NCBI GenBank assembly: GCA_031539345.1
Contig: JAVKMO010000007.1
Span: 186,001 to 250,000, forward strand
Direction of reading: 5' to 3'
DNA: 64,000 bases
Origin: JAVKMO01 sp031539345
Lineage (GTDB): Bacteria; Bacteroidota; Bacteroidia; Chitinophagales; Chitinophagaceae
The first letter of the stretch is position 1. Each line of letters opens with the position of its first letter. This document shows positions 1 through 9,069 of this stretch, piece by piece. The notes beneath the pieces are model-generated. The model did not search any database. It saw only the letters and a program-made list of their open reading frames with translations, and was not told where the DNA came from. Both the position numbers and the translations under genes were made by a program.

Positions 1-1
1 T

Positions 2-1147
2 CAATAAGCCTTCAAAAATGCCAAGTTTCCAAACAAAAATTCCACAAAACAGAGACAACATAAAAGCATATTTACCCTCAGATGCAACATGGAAAATTCC
101 AGCAACCATTTTCCAACCAGAAAAAATCATCAGTACGGCTAAAGAAAACTCTGGCAGATATTCTAACAAGTTAGAATAAACAGCAAAAAAGAGTAATACC
201 AAACCCGTAAACAAATTCGATAGCTTTGTTACAGCACCGGCTAAGGTGTTTGTTGTACTCTTTGCCAACCCGTCTAAGTTTGTCATGCCTCCAAAAAAAG
301 TTCCCAACATATTGCTTAACCAAATGGCAAGCAAACTATTGTTGCTATTCGTTGGTCTTTTCAGAGGATCAATTTTTTCAATGGCAACATTGCTCATCAC
401 TTGCTCTATCACATCTATAGTTCCTAACATTAAAGCAAACCCAACCATTTGTAATAAAATAATCGGATGGTGCAAGTCAAAGTTGGGCAAAGGCAAACCA
501 AGCTGAAATGGCGTGTCTGCGATGTGCAACATGGGTACGGCAAATTGTTGAGCAAACAGCAGACTGACGATAATGGTAACGAGATACGGAATTGCTGGAC
601 TTGTCTTACTGAATTTTTTAAATAAGTAAAGAAATAAACCGAAGCAAATAACCGACAGGGCAATGACTTGAACCATTTCATATGTAATGCCATGATGATG
701 CGTCATGTCTCCTATTGTGGTATAAGTAAGAGGAAAAAATTTGAGCATAATTTTCATCCCAACACCCGCCAATAAGCCTTCTACCAAAAAACTGGGAACC
801 ATTTTAAGGATGTATTTTTCGAGATGAAATTTCCAAACAATCATCTGAAAAAAAGATGTCATAAAAATAACAAACGGCATATTTTGCATACCAAAAGTAT
901 GTATGCCCATGGCTAAAACTGGTGCCAATCCTGCGGCAATGCCAGGTGTACCGGTATAATTTCCAGGTTTTAAAAGCGAAGAAATAAAACTTACCAAACA
1001 CGCTAATATGACGGTATAAAGCCCTGTTTTAATTGGATATTCACTCATAAGGCAAATTCCTACCGAAAGAGGAATTGCCATAAGACCAGTAATTGTACCA
1101 GCCGTTGCATCTCTTCTAAAAGATGCAAAAATGTTTTTTTGAATCAT
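2..1147 (-). CDS. SulP-family inorganic anion permease (3' end outside window)
   Basis: A continuous reading frame starts with ATG at 1147 and runs off the left edge after 382 codons, so the C-terminus is missing. The translation is a polytopic membrane protein that opens with a short cytoplasmic stretch and a helix of the type 'AGTITGLMAIPLSVGI', the usual first segment of SulP anion transporters. A 'GTPGIAAGLAPVLAMGI' segment follows, matching the substrate-site helix 3 region, and there is a later 'GMTNLDGLAKSTTN' loop. SulP proteins carry sulfate, bicarbonate or other anions, often with Na+ or H+. Any C-terminal STAS domain would lie outside the window. A small membrane protein gene and nhaA lie upstream on the same strand, which would suit a Na+-coupled anion carrier, but that link is inference. 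Confidence 0.75.
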   Translation of the reverse strand, partial: MIQKNIFASFRRDATAGTITGLMAIPLSVGICLMSEYPIKTGLYTVILACLVSFISSLLKPGNYTGTPGIAAGLAPVLAMGIHTFGMQNMPFVIFMTSFFQMIVWKFHLEKYILKMVPSFLVEGLLAGVGMKIMLKFFPLTYTTIGDMTHHHGITYEMVQVIALSVICFGLFLYLFKKFSKTSPAIPYLVTIIVSLLFAQQFAVPMLHIADTPFQLGLPLPNFDLHHPIILLQMVGFALMLGTIDVIEQVMSNVAIEKIDPLKRPTNSNNSLLAIWLSNMLGTFFGGMTNLDGLAKSTTNTLAGAVTKLSNLFTGLVLLFFAVYSNLLEYLPEFSLAVLMIFSGWKMVAGIFHVASEGKYAFMLSLFCGIFVWKLGIFEGLL

Positions 1148-1210
1148 TGTTTTAATTGTTTATGTCATACAATACAGAAAAACCTTCTTCAGGCTTTAAC
1201 GATATTTCAT

Positions 1211-1627
1211 TTATACAAACAATAATTCAAAGGGTATTTTAAGGGAGCAAAAAAGAATATAAAGTGGCGTTGTAGAACAATTACATTTTTTTATTGAGAT
1301 ATAATTATTTAAGTTGTTTATATGTTGAAAACAAGCTAATGCGTAAGTATGTGCTGAAGCAGTTTCATCGTTTTGGTCATCATCATCATTTTCATTCTCT
1401 TCAAATTCAATGATTTCAAAATTGTTTTTTTCATTCCAACAAGTAATCGATAATGAAGTTGGATTTTTATCAAATTTCGATTGAATGTTTTGATCGGTTA
1501 CATCATTGCGATTGGAAACAATTTGATTGGTATTAAAAGAAGAATACAGGTGAGTAAAAAATACGCCACAGAACGACATCAATACAATGCCGACAAAAAA
1601 CAATTTTATTTTTCTTCTACAAACCAT
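1211..1627 (-). CDS. Small membrane-anchored protein with acidic tract, unknown function
   Basis: The frame is open up to 1765, but that would overlap the end of nhaA by 41 bp. The internal ATG at 1627 gives a 138-residue protein with a basic start (MVCRRKIK) followed directly by a hydrophobic segment, which is a more natural start. After one membrane segment comes a polar domain with an acidic run (EENENDDDDQND, roughly residues 75-86), several cysteines near the C-terminus, and a hydrophobic tail. I do not recognise a family. It sits between nhaA and the SulP permease on the same strand, with about 100 bp to nhaA and 63 bp to the permease. It could be an accessory protein of either transporter, or a non-coding AT-rich stretch that happens to stay open. 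Confidence 0.4.
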   Translation of the reverse strand: MVCRRKIKLFFVGIVLMSFCGVFFTHLYSSFNTNQIVSNRNDVTDQNIQSKFDKNPTSLSITCWNEKNNFEIIEFEENENDDDDQNDETASAHTYALACFQHINNLNNYISIKKCNCSTTPLYILFCSLKIPFELLFV

Positions 1628-1724
1628 ACGTACAAAGATACGCTTTATTGTAATTGGTTTAATGCTATTTTTTTTGTATGAGAACCTATTGATGATAATC
1701 GTGCCTGTTAATTGTTCCGCACGG

Positions 1725-2849
1725 CTATACTTTTTGTAACCATACATACCCAAAAACGCCAGCAAGAAAAGAAGATATCAGAATGGCAATTTTAGATTCT
1801 GTTATAGTTGCATCATTTGTAAAAGCAAGGAGCGTAATAAAAATAGACATTGTAAAACCAATGCCTCCAAGTAGTGCAATTCCTGTAAAATGTTTCCACG
1901 TAATGCCTTGAGGTAAAGCACAAAAACGAAATGCAACAGCAACAAAACTAAATAGTACAATGCCAAGCGGTTTGCCGATTAAAAGACCTGCAAAAATTCC
2001 CAAACTATGATTTTCTGTTAAGCCTTTTGCCCATGTGTTGGGAATGGTAATGTATGTATTGGCTAAGGCAAATAAAGGCAGGACAATAAAGGCAACAGGG
2101 CGATGCAAATGATGTTGTAAGGTGGCAGACAAAGAGGGTTGCTTTTTTCGTTTAAAAGGAATTGTAAACGCCAATAAAACGCCTGTAATTGTTGGGTGAA
2201 TGCCCGATTGTTGAAAAAAATACCACATAACGATGCCACCAATTATATAAGGCAAAAAGTGGTGAACGTGAAAGCGTTTGAATAAAAAAAGTAACCCAAA
2301 AATAAATAAGGCAATAAAAAGATTGAGAGGAACTAGCGTATTTGTATAAAATAAAGCGATGACAAGAATAGCACCTAAGTCATCTACCACAGCCAATGCG
2401 GTTAAAATGATGATGAGTGTTTTAGGAATTTTTTTTCCTACAAGAGAAAGTATGCCAATGGCAAAAGCAATATCCGTTGCCATGGGAATGCCAGCACCAG
2501 ATTGCGTTACAGTTCCGATGTTGAAACATAAAAACAATGTAGCTGGCACAAGCATACCGCCTATTGCCGCAACAATCGGCAATGACGCTTTTTTAAAATC
2601 AGACAATTCTCCAACAGCAAATTCTCGTTGGAGTTCTAACCCAATGAGCAAAAAAAATACCGTCATTAAAGCATCGTTAATCCAATACGTGATGCTGTGG
2701 TCGCCCAACTGAAAAGACCACACTTGAACATTTGCATCTTTCCAAGGTGAATTGGCTAATACAAGAGACAAGACAGTACAAAAAATAAGAATAATTCCAC
2801 TTGCTTTTTCACTTTTCAAAAACTCATCAAATGGCTTGATATACTTCAT
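1725..2849 (-). CDS. nhaA: Na+/H+ antiporter NhaA
   Basis: This 374-residue protein has the full length and motif order of NhaA, the inner-membrane antiporter that exchanges two H+ for one Na+ and sets cytoplasmic pH and sodium. Visible hallmarks are the N-terminal 'FLKSEKASGIILI' segment, the 'FFLLIGLELQREF' helix, the 'ATDIAFAIG' segment and the paired aspartates in 'LAVVDDLGAI', which form the ion-binding site. It lies downstream of a cytochrome c peroxidase gene and upstream of a SulP-type permease, all on the minus strand. The N-terminus (MKYIKPFDEF) fits the family start. Confidence 0.96.
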   Translation of the reverse strand: MKYIKPFDEFLKSEKASGIILIFCTVLSLVLANSPWKDANVQVWSFQLGDHSITYWINDALMTVFFLLIGLELQREFAVGELSDFKKASLPIVAAIGGMLVPATLFLCFNIGTVTQSGAGIPMATDIAFAIGILSLVGKKIPKTLIIILTALAVVDDLGAILVIALFYTNTLVPLNLFIALFIFGLLFLFKRFHVHHFLPYIIGGIVMWYFFQQSGIHPTITGVLLAFTIPFKRKKQPSLSATLQHHLHRPVAFIVLPLFALANTYITIPNTWAKGLTENHSLGIFAGLLIGKPLGIVLFSFVAVAFRFCALPQGITWKHFTGIALLGGIGFTMSIFITLLAFTNDATITESKIAILISSFLAGVFGYVWLQKV

Positions 2850-2888
2850 GTTTTTTTTCTATTTATAAGATGTTTTTTTTTACAAAGG

Positions 2889-4088
2889 TTAAAAAGGATT
2901 GCTCCATTTTTTGTTTGTGTAAATATCACTACCAGACAAAGTTTTTAAAAATGCGATAACGGCGTTCACTTCTTGTGCTGTTAAATTCAACTGCTGTCCT
3001 ATTCCATTGGGTTTTAAGCGAGGGTCTAAGTTGGTATTATTTGTTGCAGGGGCGGTGAGGTTTCCATAATGACCAATAACAGCTTGCAAATTTTTAATCA
3101 CTGCAGTGTGCATCATCGCTCCATTTTCTGTTCCTGTTGTATTGACCAAGTTTCTTAAAGAAGGGGCTCTTGTATTGGTTAAATCTGCACCACCGTTCAA
3201 ACTACCACCAATGCCATTACTTTTACTGTTGGGGTCAATATCAAATTCTGGTGCTCTGTGGCAACCTTGACAACCTAATCCGCCACTTGTTCTTATGCTG
3301 TTTGCATCTAAAATTGGACGACTTAAAAATAAATCTTTACCCGTATTTTCTTGAGCTGTAAAATTGGAAAAATTTGCAACATCATTATTCACTTGGTTTC
3401 TACCAATGTCATATTTACTATCAAAAGATTGTATGCTACGAATAAATTGGCTTAATGCGTTTTGCATTTTTGCTTCTGTTATTTCTTTACTGCCATACAC
3501 AAATTGAAACAAGTCTTGATAGTAATTGATAACACTTAACTTAGCGATTAAATCGTTAAGACCTGGGTCGCCATTCTTTCCACTAAAGCCCATTTCGTTA
3601 TGGTCTTGCATGGGTTGTGTAGTTTGGTTTTCGAGAGAGCTTGCTCTTTCATCCCAAAAAAATTTCACTTCTTCAGAAAATCTTGTGTTCACTAATCTCA
3701 TGCTATGCCTACCTGTTAAACCATTTACGCCCTTGCTGGCAACTGCCGTATCAGTAAAAGCAAATTGTTGTTGATGGCAACTCGCACAAGAAATCGTATT
3801 GTTTACGGATAAATTTTTGTCATAAAATAAAACCCTCCCTAATGTGGCACACTTGTCAGTAAGGTCATTTCCACGCGTATTGTCTTTGGTGATATAAGTG
3901 GGTTTTGTTTGTGTGGCATAATTTTCTAAACGGGTAAAATCAATATTACCTTTGAAAGTAGTTTGAATAGAGGTAGGATTTTCTGTAACGGTTGCAGTAT
4001 CTGTAGTGCTTTTTGAACAAGAAGAAACAAGCAAAAACGCGGTTAATGAAAATGTTATCGTAAACAGGGCAATTCTTTTTCTATTCAT
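2889..4088 (-). CDS. Di-haem cytochrome c peroxidase, lipoprotein
   Basis: The protein is a periplasmic peroxidase that would reduce H2O2 with electrons from cytochrome c. Two CxxCH haem-attachment motifs are visible: CASCH in the N-terminal half (with the usual 'FAFTD' after it) and CQGCH in the C-terminal half. I prefer the ATG at 4088 over the longer frame start at 4157. It gives a clean lipoprotein signal (MNRKRIAL, hydrophobic core, then LLVSSC lipobox), whereas the longer version puts 23 irrelevant residues before it. The 399-residue length fits the MauG/CcpA family. Substrate preference cannot be read from sequence; MauG-like oxidases share the same motifs. Confidence 0.9.
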   Translation of the reverse strand: MNRKRIALFTITFSLTAFLLVSSCSKSTTDTATVTENPTSIQTTFKGNIDFTRLENYATQTKPTYITKDNTRGNDLTDKCATLGRVLFYDKNLSVNNTISCASCHQQQFAFTDTAVASKGVNGLTGRHSMRLVNTRFSEEVKFFWDERASSLENQTTQPMQDHNEMGFSGKNGDPGLNDLIAKLSVINYYQDLFQFVYGSKEITEAKMQNALSQFIRSIQSFDSKYDIGRNQVNNDVANFSNFTAQENTGKDLFLSRPILDANSIRTSGGLGCQGCHRAPEFDIDPNSKSNGIGGSLNGGADLTNTRAPSLRNLVNTTGTENGAMMHTAVIKNLQAVIGHYGNLTAPATNNTNLDPRLKPNGIGQQLNLTAQEVNAVIAFLKTLSGSDIYTNKKWSNPF

Positions 4089-4181
4089 AATAAGGTTAAA
4101 AAAATAAGGCAAATAAAAATAATGAAATGTGTTGAATGGGGTATTAAAAATAGACAATAAGTTTAATCACATCATCGGAAT

Positions 4182-4212
4182 AAAAAAAGCCTGCAAAAAA
4201 ATTTGCAGGCTT
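4182..4212 (-). terminator. Intrinsic terminator after malate dehydrogenase
   Basis: A perfect 11-bp inverted repeat (4187-4197 with 4202-4212, arm AAGCCTGCAAA) has a 4-nt loop. Read on the minus strand it is followed by a run of seven U. It lies 19 bp beyond the mdh stop codon and before the cytochrome c peroxidase gene, so it ends the mdh transcript. Confidence 0.9.
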
Positions 4213-4230
4213 GAATACAAAGTAACTTAT

Positions 4231-5163
4231 TTATAAAGTTTTTAATACGTCATTCATATTTCGCACAGCGTCGGCAGATTTATTGAAAAGGGCTTGCTCT
4301 TCTTGACTGAGTTCAACGTCAATAATTTTTTCCCAACCATTTTTTCCAATTACAACAGGCACACCAAGGCAAATGTCTTTTTGACCATATTCTCCATTTA
4401 ATGCAACGCAACAAGGGAATATTTTTTTCTGGTCTCTGACAATGCTTTCTACCAATTGTGCAACTGCAGCACCGGGTGCATACCAAGCAGACGTACCTAA
4501 TAATTTTGTGAGTGTTGCACCGCCAACCATGGTGTCTGCAATCACTTTGTCTTGCTGGTCTTTATTTAATAGGGTACGAACTGGATTTCCTTGATAATAG
4601 GCTTTGTTGATGAGAGGTATCATTGTTGTGTCACCGTGTCCGCCAATTACCATACCTTGCAAATCATTTGACGATGCTCCAAGTGCGAGACTTAAATAAC
4701 ATTTAAATCTTGCACTATCTAAAATTCCTCCCATTCCAATAATTTGATTTTTTGGCAAACCTGATGTTGTTAAAGTCAAATACGTCATCGTATCCATAGG
4801 ATTAGAAACAATGATGATAATTGCCTTTGGAGAATGTTGTAAAATATTATTCACAACGCTTTTTACAATACCTGCATTTACGCCAATCAACTCTTCTCTT
4901 GTCATGCCGGGTTTTCTAGGCAAGCCTGAAGTAATGACCACAACATCACTGTTGGCTGTTTTTGTATAATCATTTGTTGAAGCAGTTATTTTGGTGTCAA
5001 ATTCTAATAAACTCGCCGTTTGAAAAATATCCAAAGCCTTGCCTTCTGCAACGCCTTCTTTAATATCTAAAAGAACCACCTCTTGGGCTAATTCTTTACG
5101 AATGATGTTGTCGGCAGATGTTGCCCCCACGGCACCTGCACCTACAATAGTAATTTTACTCAT
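4231..5163 (-). CDS. mdh: Malate dehydrogenase
   Basis: Malate dehydrogenase interconverts malate and oxaloacetate with NAD+ in the TCA cycle. The 310-residue protein has the N-terminal Rossmann motif (VGAGAVGATSA), the substrate-loop arginines in 'SGLPRKPGMTREEL', the 'VSNPMDTMTYL' segment and the catalytic histidine in 'GGHGDTTMIP'. It belongs to the LDH-like MDH group typical of Bacteroidota. It is monocistronic: a strong terminator follows and a 148-bp gap precedes the next gene. It would take up carbon that the catabolic cluster at 9-27 kb delivers as fumarate, but linkage is only by proximity. Confidence 0.96.
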   Translation of the reverse strand: MSKITIVGAGAVGATSADNIIRKELAQEVVLLDIKEGVAEGKALDIFQTASLLEFDTKITASTNDYTKTANSDVVVITSGLPRKPGMTREELIGVNAGIVKSVVNNILQHSPKAIIIIVSNPMDTMTYLTLTTSGLPKNQIIGMGGILDSARFKCYLSLALGASSNDLQGMVIGGHGDTTMIPLINKAYYQGNPVRTLLNKDQQDKVIADTMVGGATLTKLLGTSAWYAPGAAVAQLVESIVRDQKKIFPCCVALNGEYGQKDICLGVPVVIGKNGWEKIIDVELSQEEQALFNKSADAVRNMNDVLKTL

Positions 5164-5310
5164 AACAAGTTTGTTTTAAGATGTAAAAGAAAGAGATATA
5201 AAAACGCGATAATGATAGACTATTTGCGGTATTTTTTGTTGTCTATTTTGTGTTTGTTGCAACTTTGCTATAACAGAGAAATGGTTGTTGTATTGAATTT
5301 TAAATGTGTT

Positions 5311-6150
5311 TTATACAAGCCGCAAAAAATGATTAAGCAAGTCAATGCTTTGAGATGTTTCTTCTAACATACCAATATGTGCACTATTTTTTAAATTGTA
5401 GAGGCTGGGCTTTTTGCATAATAAGGCTTGAGAAAAAATGTCTGTTTTATCGATAAAAGCATCGTGTTCGCCATACACAAATAAAACCGGCATTGGTGTG
5501 GTTTGCAACCATTGTTCGCCAGAAGTACGTTGTAATATAGCGGTTTGATATTGCACCAAAGCCTGCCATGAAATACATTTACTCGCTTCTGTCCATTGCT
5601 CTATGCTTGTTTGCATTTGAGTTTGATTCTGCTTTGAAAATTGATTTTGAATGAGCGTAGAGAAAAAGAATAAAGCGTCTTTTTTTTCTTGTGCAACACG
5701 AATTATTTGTTTTCGATTGTTTATTTTTTCTTCATTATCAACAAAAACAGTCGAATGAAAAAGCCCAAGAGAAAGGAGTTGATGCGGAAATAATCGAGCA
5801 AATGCAAGGGCTACATAACCGCCTAACGAATGTCCAATAACACTCGCTTGGTTAATTTTTTCGTGTTGTAAAATATGATGTATTTGTTTTGCGTAATCGT
5901 CTAATTCAAAATCAGGCACATAAGACGAACGCCCACTGCCAGGCAAGTCGATTGCTATGCAACAAAAATTTTCCTTTAGCGTAGCAATGACTGTATTCCA
6001 AATTTCTTTTTGTAAACCTAAACCATGAATAAAAACAATGGCTTGTCCTTGTCCTTGTCCTGTTTTTGTGTAAGCGAGCTGTTGGGTTGATGAAGGGGAT
6101 AGAAAATGTTCCAAATGCGTTGAGTTACAAACCTCCAATTGAGTTGCCAA
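5311..6150 (-). CDS. Alpha/beta-fold hydrolase
   Basis: A 279-residue soluble alpha/beta hydrolase. The oxyanion segment 'VFIHGLGLQKEIW', the nucleophile elbow 'GHSLGG' (catalytic Ser), the acid in 'YGEHDAF' and the late histidine in 'NSAHIGM' complete the Ser-Asp-His triad in the expected order. It resembles the esterase/BioH/MenH-like group, and the substrate cannot be inferred. The start overlaps the end of the upstream outer-membrane protein gene by 26 bp, which suggests translational coupling. No signal peptide is present, so it acts in the cytoplasm. Confidence 0.85.
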   Translation of the reverse strand: MATQLEVCNSTHLEHFLSPSSTQQLAYTKTGQGQGQAIVFIHGLGLQKEIWNTVIATLKENFCCIAIDLPGSGRSSYVPDFELDDYAKQIHHILQHEKINQASVIGHSLGGYVALAFARLFPHQLLSLGLFHSTVFVDNEEKINNRKQIIRVAQEKKDALFFFSTLIQNQFSKQNQTQMQTSIEQWTEASKCISWQALVQYQTAILQRTSGEQWLQTTPMPVLFVYGEHDAFIDKTDIFSQALLCKKPSLYNLKNSAHIGMLEETSQSIDLLNHFLRLV

Positions 6151-6715
6151 ACAATCGATATTCCAAGCCTAATTGTATTTGGTCAGGCGATGTTTTTGTT
6201 TGTTGATTAATGTCTTTAATACCCAAAATATAGCGTCCATAAATATGCAAACCTATAACAGGTATATTTCCTTTTAAGCCAAATGCCCAACTGAAATCAT
6301 TGTCGGCATAAAGATCTTTTGCATTAATGTCTTTTGTATTACTACTCAATAAAAGTCCAAATTGCGGGCCAGTTTGAATGGTTAAAAATCCGAGCAAAGT
6401 GGTGTATTCTAACAATAAAGGAATTTGTAAATATTTCAAATTGGTTGTTTCGTAAACCGCACTAGCATTAGAAATATCTGTATTTACATTTTTAAATGTA
6501 AAAAGACCTTCTGCTTGAAAACCCAAAAGAGGAAACTGAGTATTGATATAAACGCCAGCGTGTCCTAAAAAAATATTTTTAGTATCTATGGCTTTGATGT
6601 GTGCTATAGAATAATCGCCTCCTGCTTTTACCCCAAATTCAAAACCAACTTTTTGGGCTTGATTGTGTAAGCTAAGCAAGAAGAAAGCAAGAAGAACAAG
6701 TAGTTTTTTTTTCAT
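6125..6715 (-). CDS. Outer-membrane beta-barrel protein, PorT-like
   Basis: A 196-residue exported protein with a typical Sec signal peptide (MKKKLLVLLAFFLLSLHNQAQ). The mature part alternates polar and hydrophobic residues and starts with 'GFEFGVKAGGDYS', the usual first strand of the PorT/OmpW-like barrel family of Bacteroidota. It ends with 'QLGLEYRLFG', a strand-like terminus. Such proteins are small eight-stranded barrels, often of unknown role. It overlaps the alpha/beta hydrolase start downstream and lies 35 bp from the CCDC81-like gene upstream, so the three may be cotranscribed. Confidence 0.8.
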   Translation of the reverse strand: MKKKLLVLLAFFLLSLHNQAQKVGFEFGVKAGGDYSIAHIKAIDTKNIFLGHAGVYINTQFPLLGFQAEGLFTFKNVNTDISNASAVYETTNLKYLQIPLLLEYTTLLGFLTIQTGPQFGLLLSSNTKDINAKDLYADNDFSWAFGLKGNIPVIGLHIYGRYILGIKDINQQTKTSPDQIQLGLEYRLFGNSIGGL

Positions 6716-6750
6716 ACAATTTAAGATTAAAAGAAGGCTAAGGCAATGAA

Positions 6751-7470
6751 CTAATTAGAGTAAGAGTGAAACGAAAAGTCGTTTAAAAACAAATGGAAGA
6801 ACAGATATAATATGGTTACAACGAGAACAACAATGATAGAAATTTTTTGAAACGTGTTGTATCTTTCAGCTAATTCTGTATCCAAAAATTCTGTTCTAAT
6901 CATTCTCGTATGATTATTTTCAATAAACATTTTTGCTGCTGTCGCTGGATTATTTGATTGATTGAGCCTGTATTTATTGAAATTAGATTGCTGCATTTCT
7001 TTATGTGCAGTAACATTTGCTAATGGAAAAGATTCTTGTGGTTCTACAGGAACTATTTTTTCTATTGGTGGTAAAATTGGCGTAACGTAAGGCTTTGTAA
7101 ATGAAGTAGAAAAATTATGCTGTTGTTCAAAAAGGACTTTGTTAGATTTATCCATTTTAAACACGCCAATATGTTGCCAAACGAAAATGCTATTCTTTAA
7201 AGTGTTAAGAATTTTTTCTGTAAAAGAAGCTAAAACTTGGTTCGATAAATAAGCATCTTGCGATAATTTGTAACTTAAAAAGGGAACAATTTGAGGGTCA
7301 TTTTCTTGTGTTTCGTCCAGCATCAATTCATAACGACAAGGGTGCAAAGTTTTTGACAATGGGTCGAATTGAGCTGAATGATATTTCAGTTTTAACGTGC
7401 CTATACTTGGTAAATAAAGCGTTTTTTGAAGCAATAAATATTCTTGTAAAGTGTTACTAATGGTGTTCAT
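6751..7470 (-). CDS. CCDC81-like HU-domain protein with one transmembrane helix
   Basis: The 239-residue protein begins with a sequence like the HU-domain pair of the bacterial CCDC81-like/SPOR proteins: a short helix, 'LYLPSIGTLKL' (the 'VPGFGGF' position), then the second unit around 'IFVWQHIGVFKMDKSN'. A polar linker follows, then one transmembrane helix near residues 209-229 (ISIIVVLVVTILYLFFHLFL) and a very short tail. Unlike the family's common form it carries no C-terminal SPOR domain. In Bacteroidota these proteins are thought to act at the cell envelope and division site. The gene lies directly downstream of ftsX, which supports such a role. Confidence 0.65.
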   Translation of the reverse strand: MNTISNTLQEYLLLQKTLYLPSIGTLKLKYHSAQFDPLSKTLHPCRYELMLDETQENDPQIVPFLSYKLSQDAYLSNQVLASFTEKILNTLKNSIFVWQHIGVFKMDKSNKVLFEQQHNFSTSFTKPYVTPILPPIEKIVPVEPQESFPLANVTAHKEMQQSNFNKYRLNQSNNPATAAKMFIENNHTRMIRTEFLDTELAERYNTFQKISIIVVLVVTILYLFFHLFLNDFSFHSYSN

Positions 7471-7507
7471 AAAAACTAAAATTGGGGGATAGGAAAATGG
7501 TATTGTT

Positions 7508-8377
7508 TTAGTATAATTTTTCTAAGGGCATTCGTAAATATCGTGAAATGGAAATATAAGTGCTAAGCCAAGAGATAAAAATACCCATAAACGCAATAGA
7601 CAAAAATACGATGACAAAAATCTGTCTATCAACCAAAATTTTCACTTCATTAAATGTGTTGTTTAAATAAAATACAACAAGCCCAATGCCTAATATGGCA
7701 ATAAAAGAACTGATCACCCCATTGATGATAGCACGATATTCAAAAGGTTTTGAAATAAAACGATTAGATGCTCCCACCAATGTCATTGTTCGAATAACAA
7801 AACGATTGTTAAAAATAATCAACTTAATCAGATAGCTTAACAAAACGAGCGAAATGACAACCATAAAAAATGCGATGAACAAAAGGTAAAAGCAAATTTT
7901 TCTGATGATAACAAATTGGTTAAAAATGTTGTTAGGATATTGCACGTCAGAAACATTTTCAAACCCTGATATGATGTTTTTGATTTTTGTAATACTGACG
8001 TCGTTGACAAAGTCTGCCTTTATATTAACGACAATACTTTCTGGTAAAAAATTCTCTTGCGTTTGGTTCATAAATTCTTCTCCTCCGTTCATATACCAGT
8101 CGCGTAGAGCCATTTCTTTTGTTTTAAACGTAATGGTTTTGACAAAATTATTGTTACTCAATTTTTCCATGAGAACATCTTTTGCGTCTTGAGAAGACTC
8201 GTCTTTGATATAAATATGGATCAAAAATTTTTCTTTTAATGCACTTTCTACTTTTTTTGAACCCAATACCAACCAACCAATAATGCCAAAAATAAAAAGG
8301 ACAGAAGACACGCAAATGATGAAATAAATGTAGCGTGGTTGCTTGATATTATTGAGTCTTTTTTCTTTATTGGACAT
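7508..8377 (-). CDS. ftsX: Cell-division ABC-type permease FtsX
   Basis: FtsX works with FtsE at the septum to activate cell-wall hydrolases. This 289-residue protein has the family layout: a short cytoplasmic N-terminus, a first membrane helix (about residues 18-40), a periplasmic domain of about 130 residues, then three further helices that include the conserved 'MTLVGASNRFI' segment. No ftsE is adjacent, as is usual in Bacteroidota. The downstream CCDC81-like gene starts 38 bp after the stop, so the two may be cotranscribed. Confidence 0.88.
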   Translation of the reverse strand: MSNKEKRLNNIKQPRYIYFIICVSSVLFIFGIIGWLVLGSKKVESALKEKFLIHIYIKDESSQDAKDVLMEKLSNNNFVKTITFKTKEMALRDWYMNGGEEFMNQTQENFLPESIVVNIKADFVNDVSITKIKNIISGFENVSDVQYPNNIFNQFVIIRKICFYLLFIAFFMVVISLVLLSYLIKLIIFNNRFVIRTMTLVGASNRFISKPFEYRAIINGVISSFIAILGIGLVVFYLNNTFNEVKILVDRQIFVIVFLSIAFMGIFISWLSTYISISRYLRMPLEKLY

Positions 8378-8619
8378 GGTATTAAAAATTCAAAATAAAA
8401 GGTTGCTTTTTGCCCAAATCAATTAAAAAATATGACAATGCCAAGACGAAGTTATACCCATCATCAACATCAAATTCACAGCACAATTTTTCTGGTTTTT
8501 TAGAGAGTGCTTGTGAAATACAAGGTTGATTTTTATCGTTGTATATCAGAGAAAAACAAACTTTTTAAGCTGTTAATTCAAAATGAATTTGCTTGATTGA
8601 AGGAGGCGGTTCAAACTAT

Positions 8620-9060
8620 TTACACGGCGTATGTTGCCATGTTTTCTCTTAATTCTTTGAACCATGGAGTTGGCAAAATTGTGTTTTTAGTTTTGTCGAT
8701 AACCACAAATACAAGAATATTTTCTGCTTCTAAAATGACTGTATTGTCGGCATTTGTAAACGTTAGTTTTAATGTAACAGATGAGTTGCCGATTTTGGTA
8801 ACGGTTAAGTGTTTTGTAAGAATGTCATTGAGCCTTGCTGGTGCGTGAAATTGGATTTGCAAACTTTTTGTTGGTATGCCGTAGCCGAGTTCGTGCATTT
8901 TAAGAAATGGCAATTTGAGCAGGTCAAACCAATCTTCTACGGTTGCGTTAATCATTTCGCAATAGCGTGGATAAAAAACAATACCTGCAAAATCACAATG
9001 TTGAAATCGCACTTTTTCTTGTATTGAGAATGTTTTTTTTGATTGATTAACGACCTCCAT
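8620..9060 (-). CDS. Hotdog-fold acyl-CoA thioesterase (4-hydroxybenzoyl-CoA thioesterase type)
   Basis: A 146-residue hotdog-fold protein. The active-site segment 'VRFQHCDFAGIVFYPRYCEM' carries the aspartate typical of YbgC/4-hydroxybenzoyl-CoA thioesterases. These enzymes release aromatic acids from their CoA thioesters. The gene starts 9 bp after the stop of the fused monooxygenase/OYE flavoprotein, so it is the last gene of the catabolic run. In this context its likely job is to hydrolyse the 5-hydroxylated aryl-CoA to a free gentisate-type acid for the ring-cleaving dioxygenase. That substrate is inference; the fold and family are clear. Confidence 0.85.
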   Translation of the reverse strand: MEVVNQSKKTFSIQEKVRFQHCDFAGIVFYPRYCEMINATVEDWFDLLKLPFLKMHELGYGIPTKSLQIQFHAPARLNDILTKHLTVTKIGNSSVTLKLTFTNADNTVILEAENILVFVVIDKTKNTILPTPWFKELRENMATYAV

Positions 9061-9069
9061 TTGATCTTG

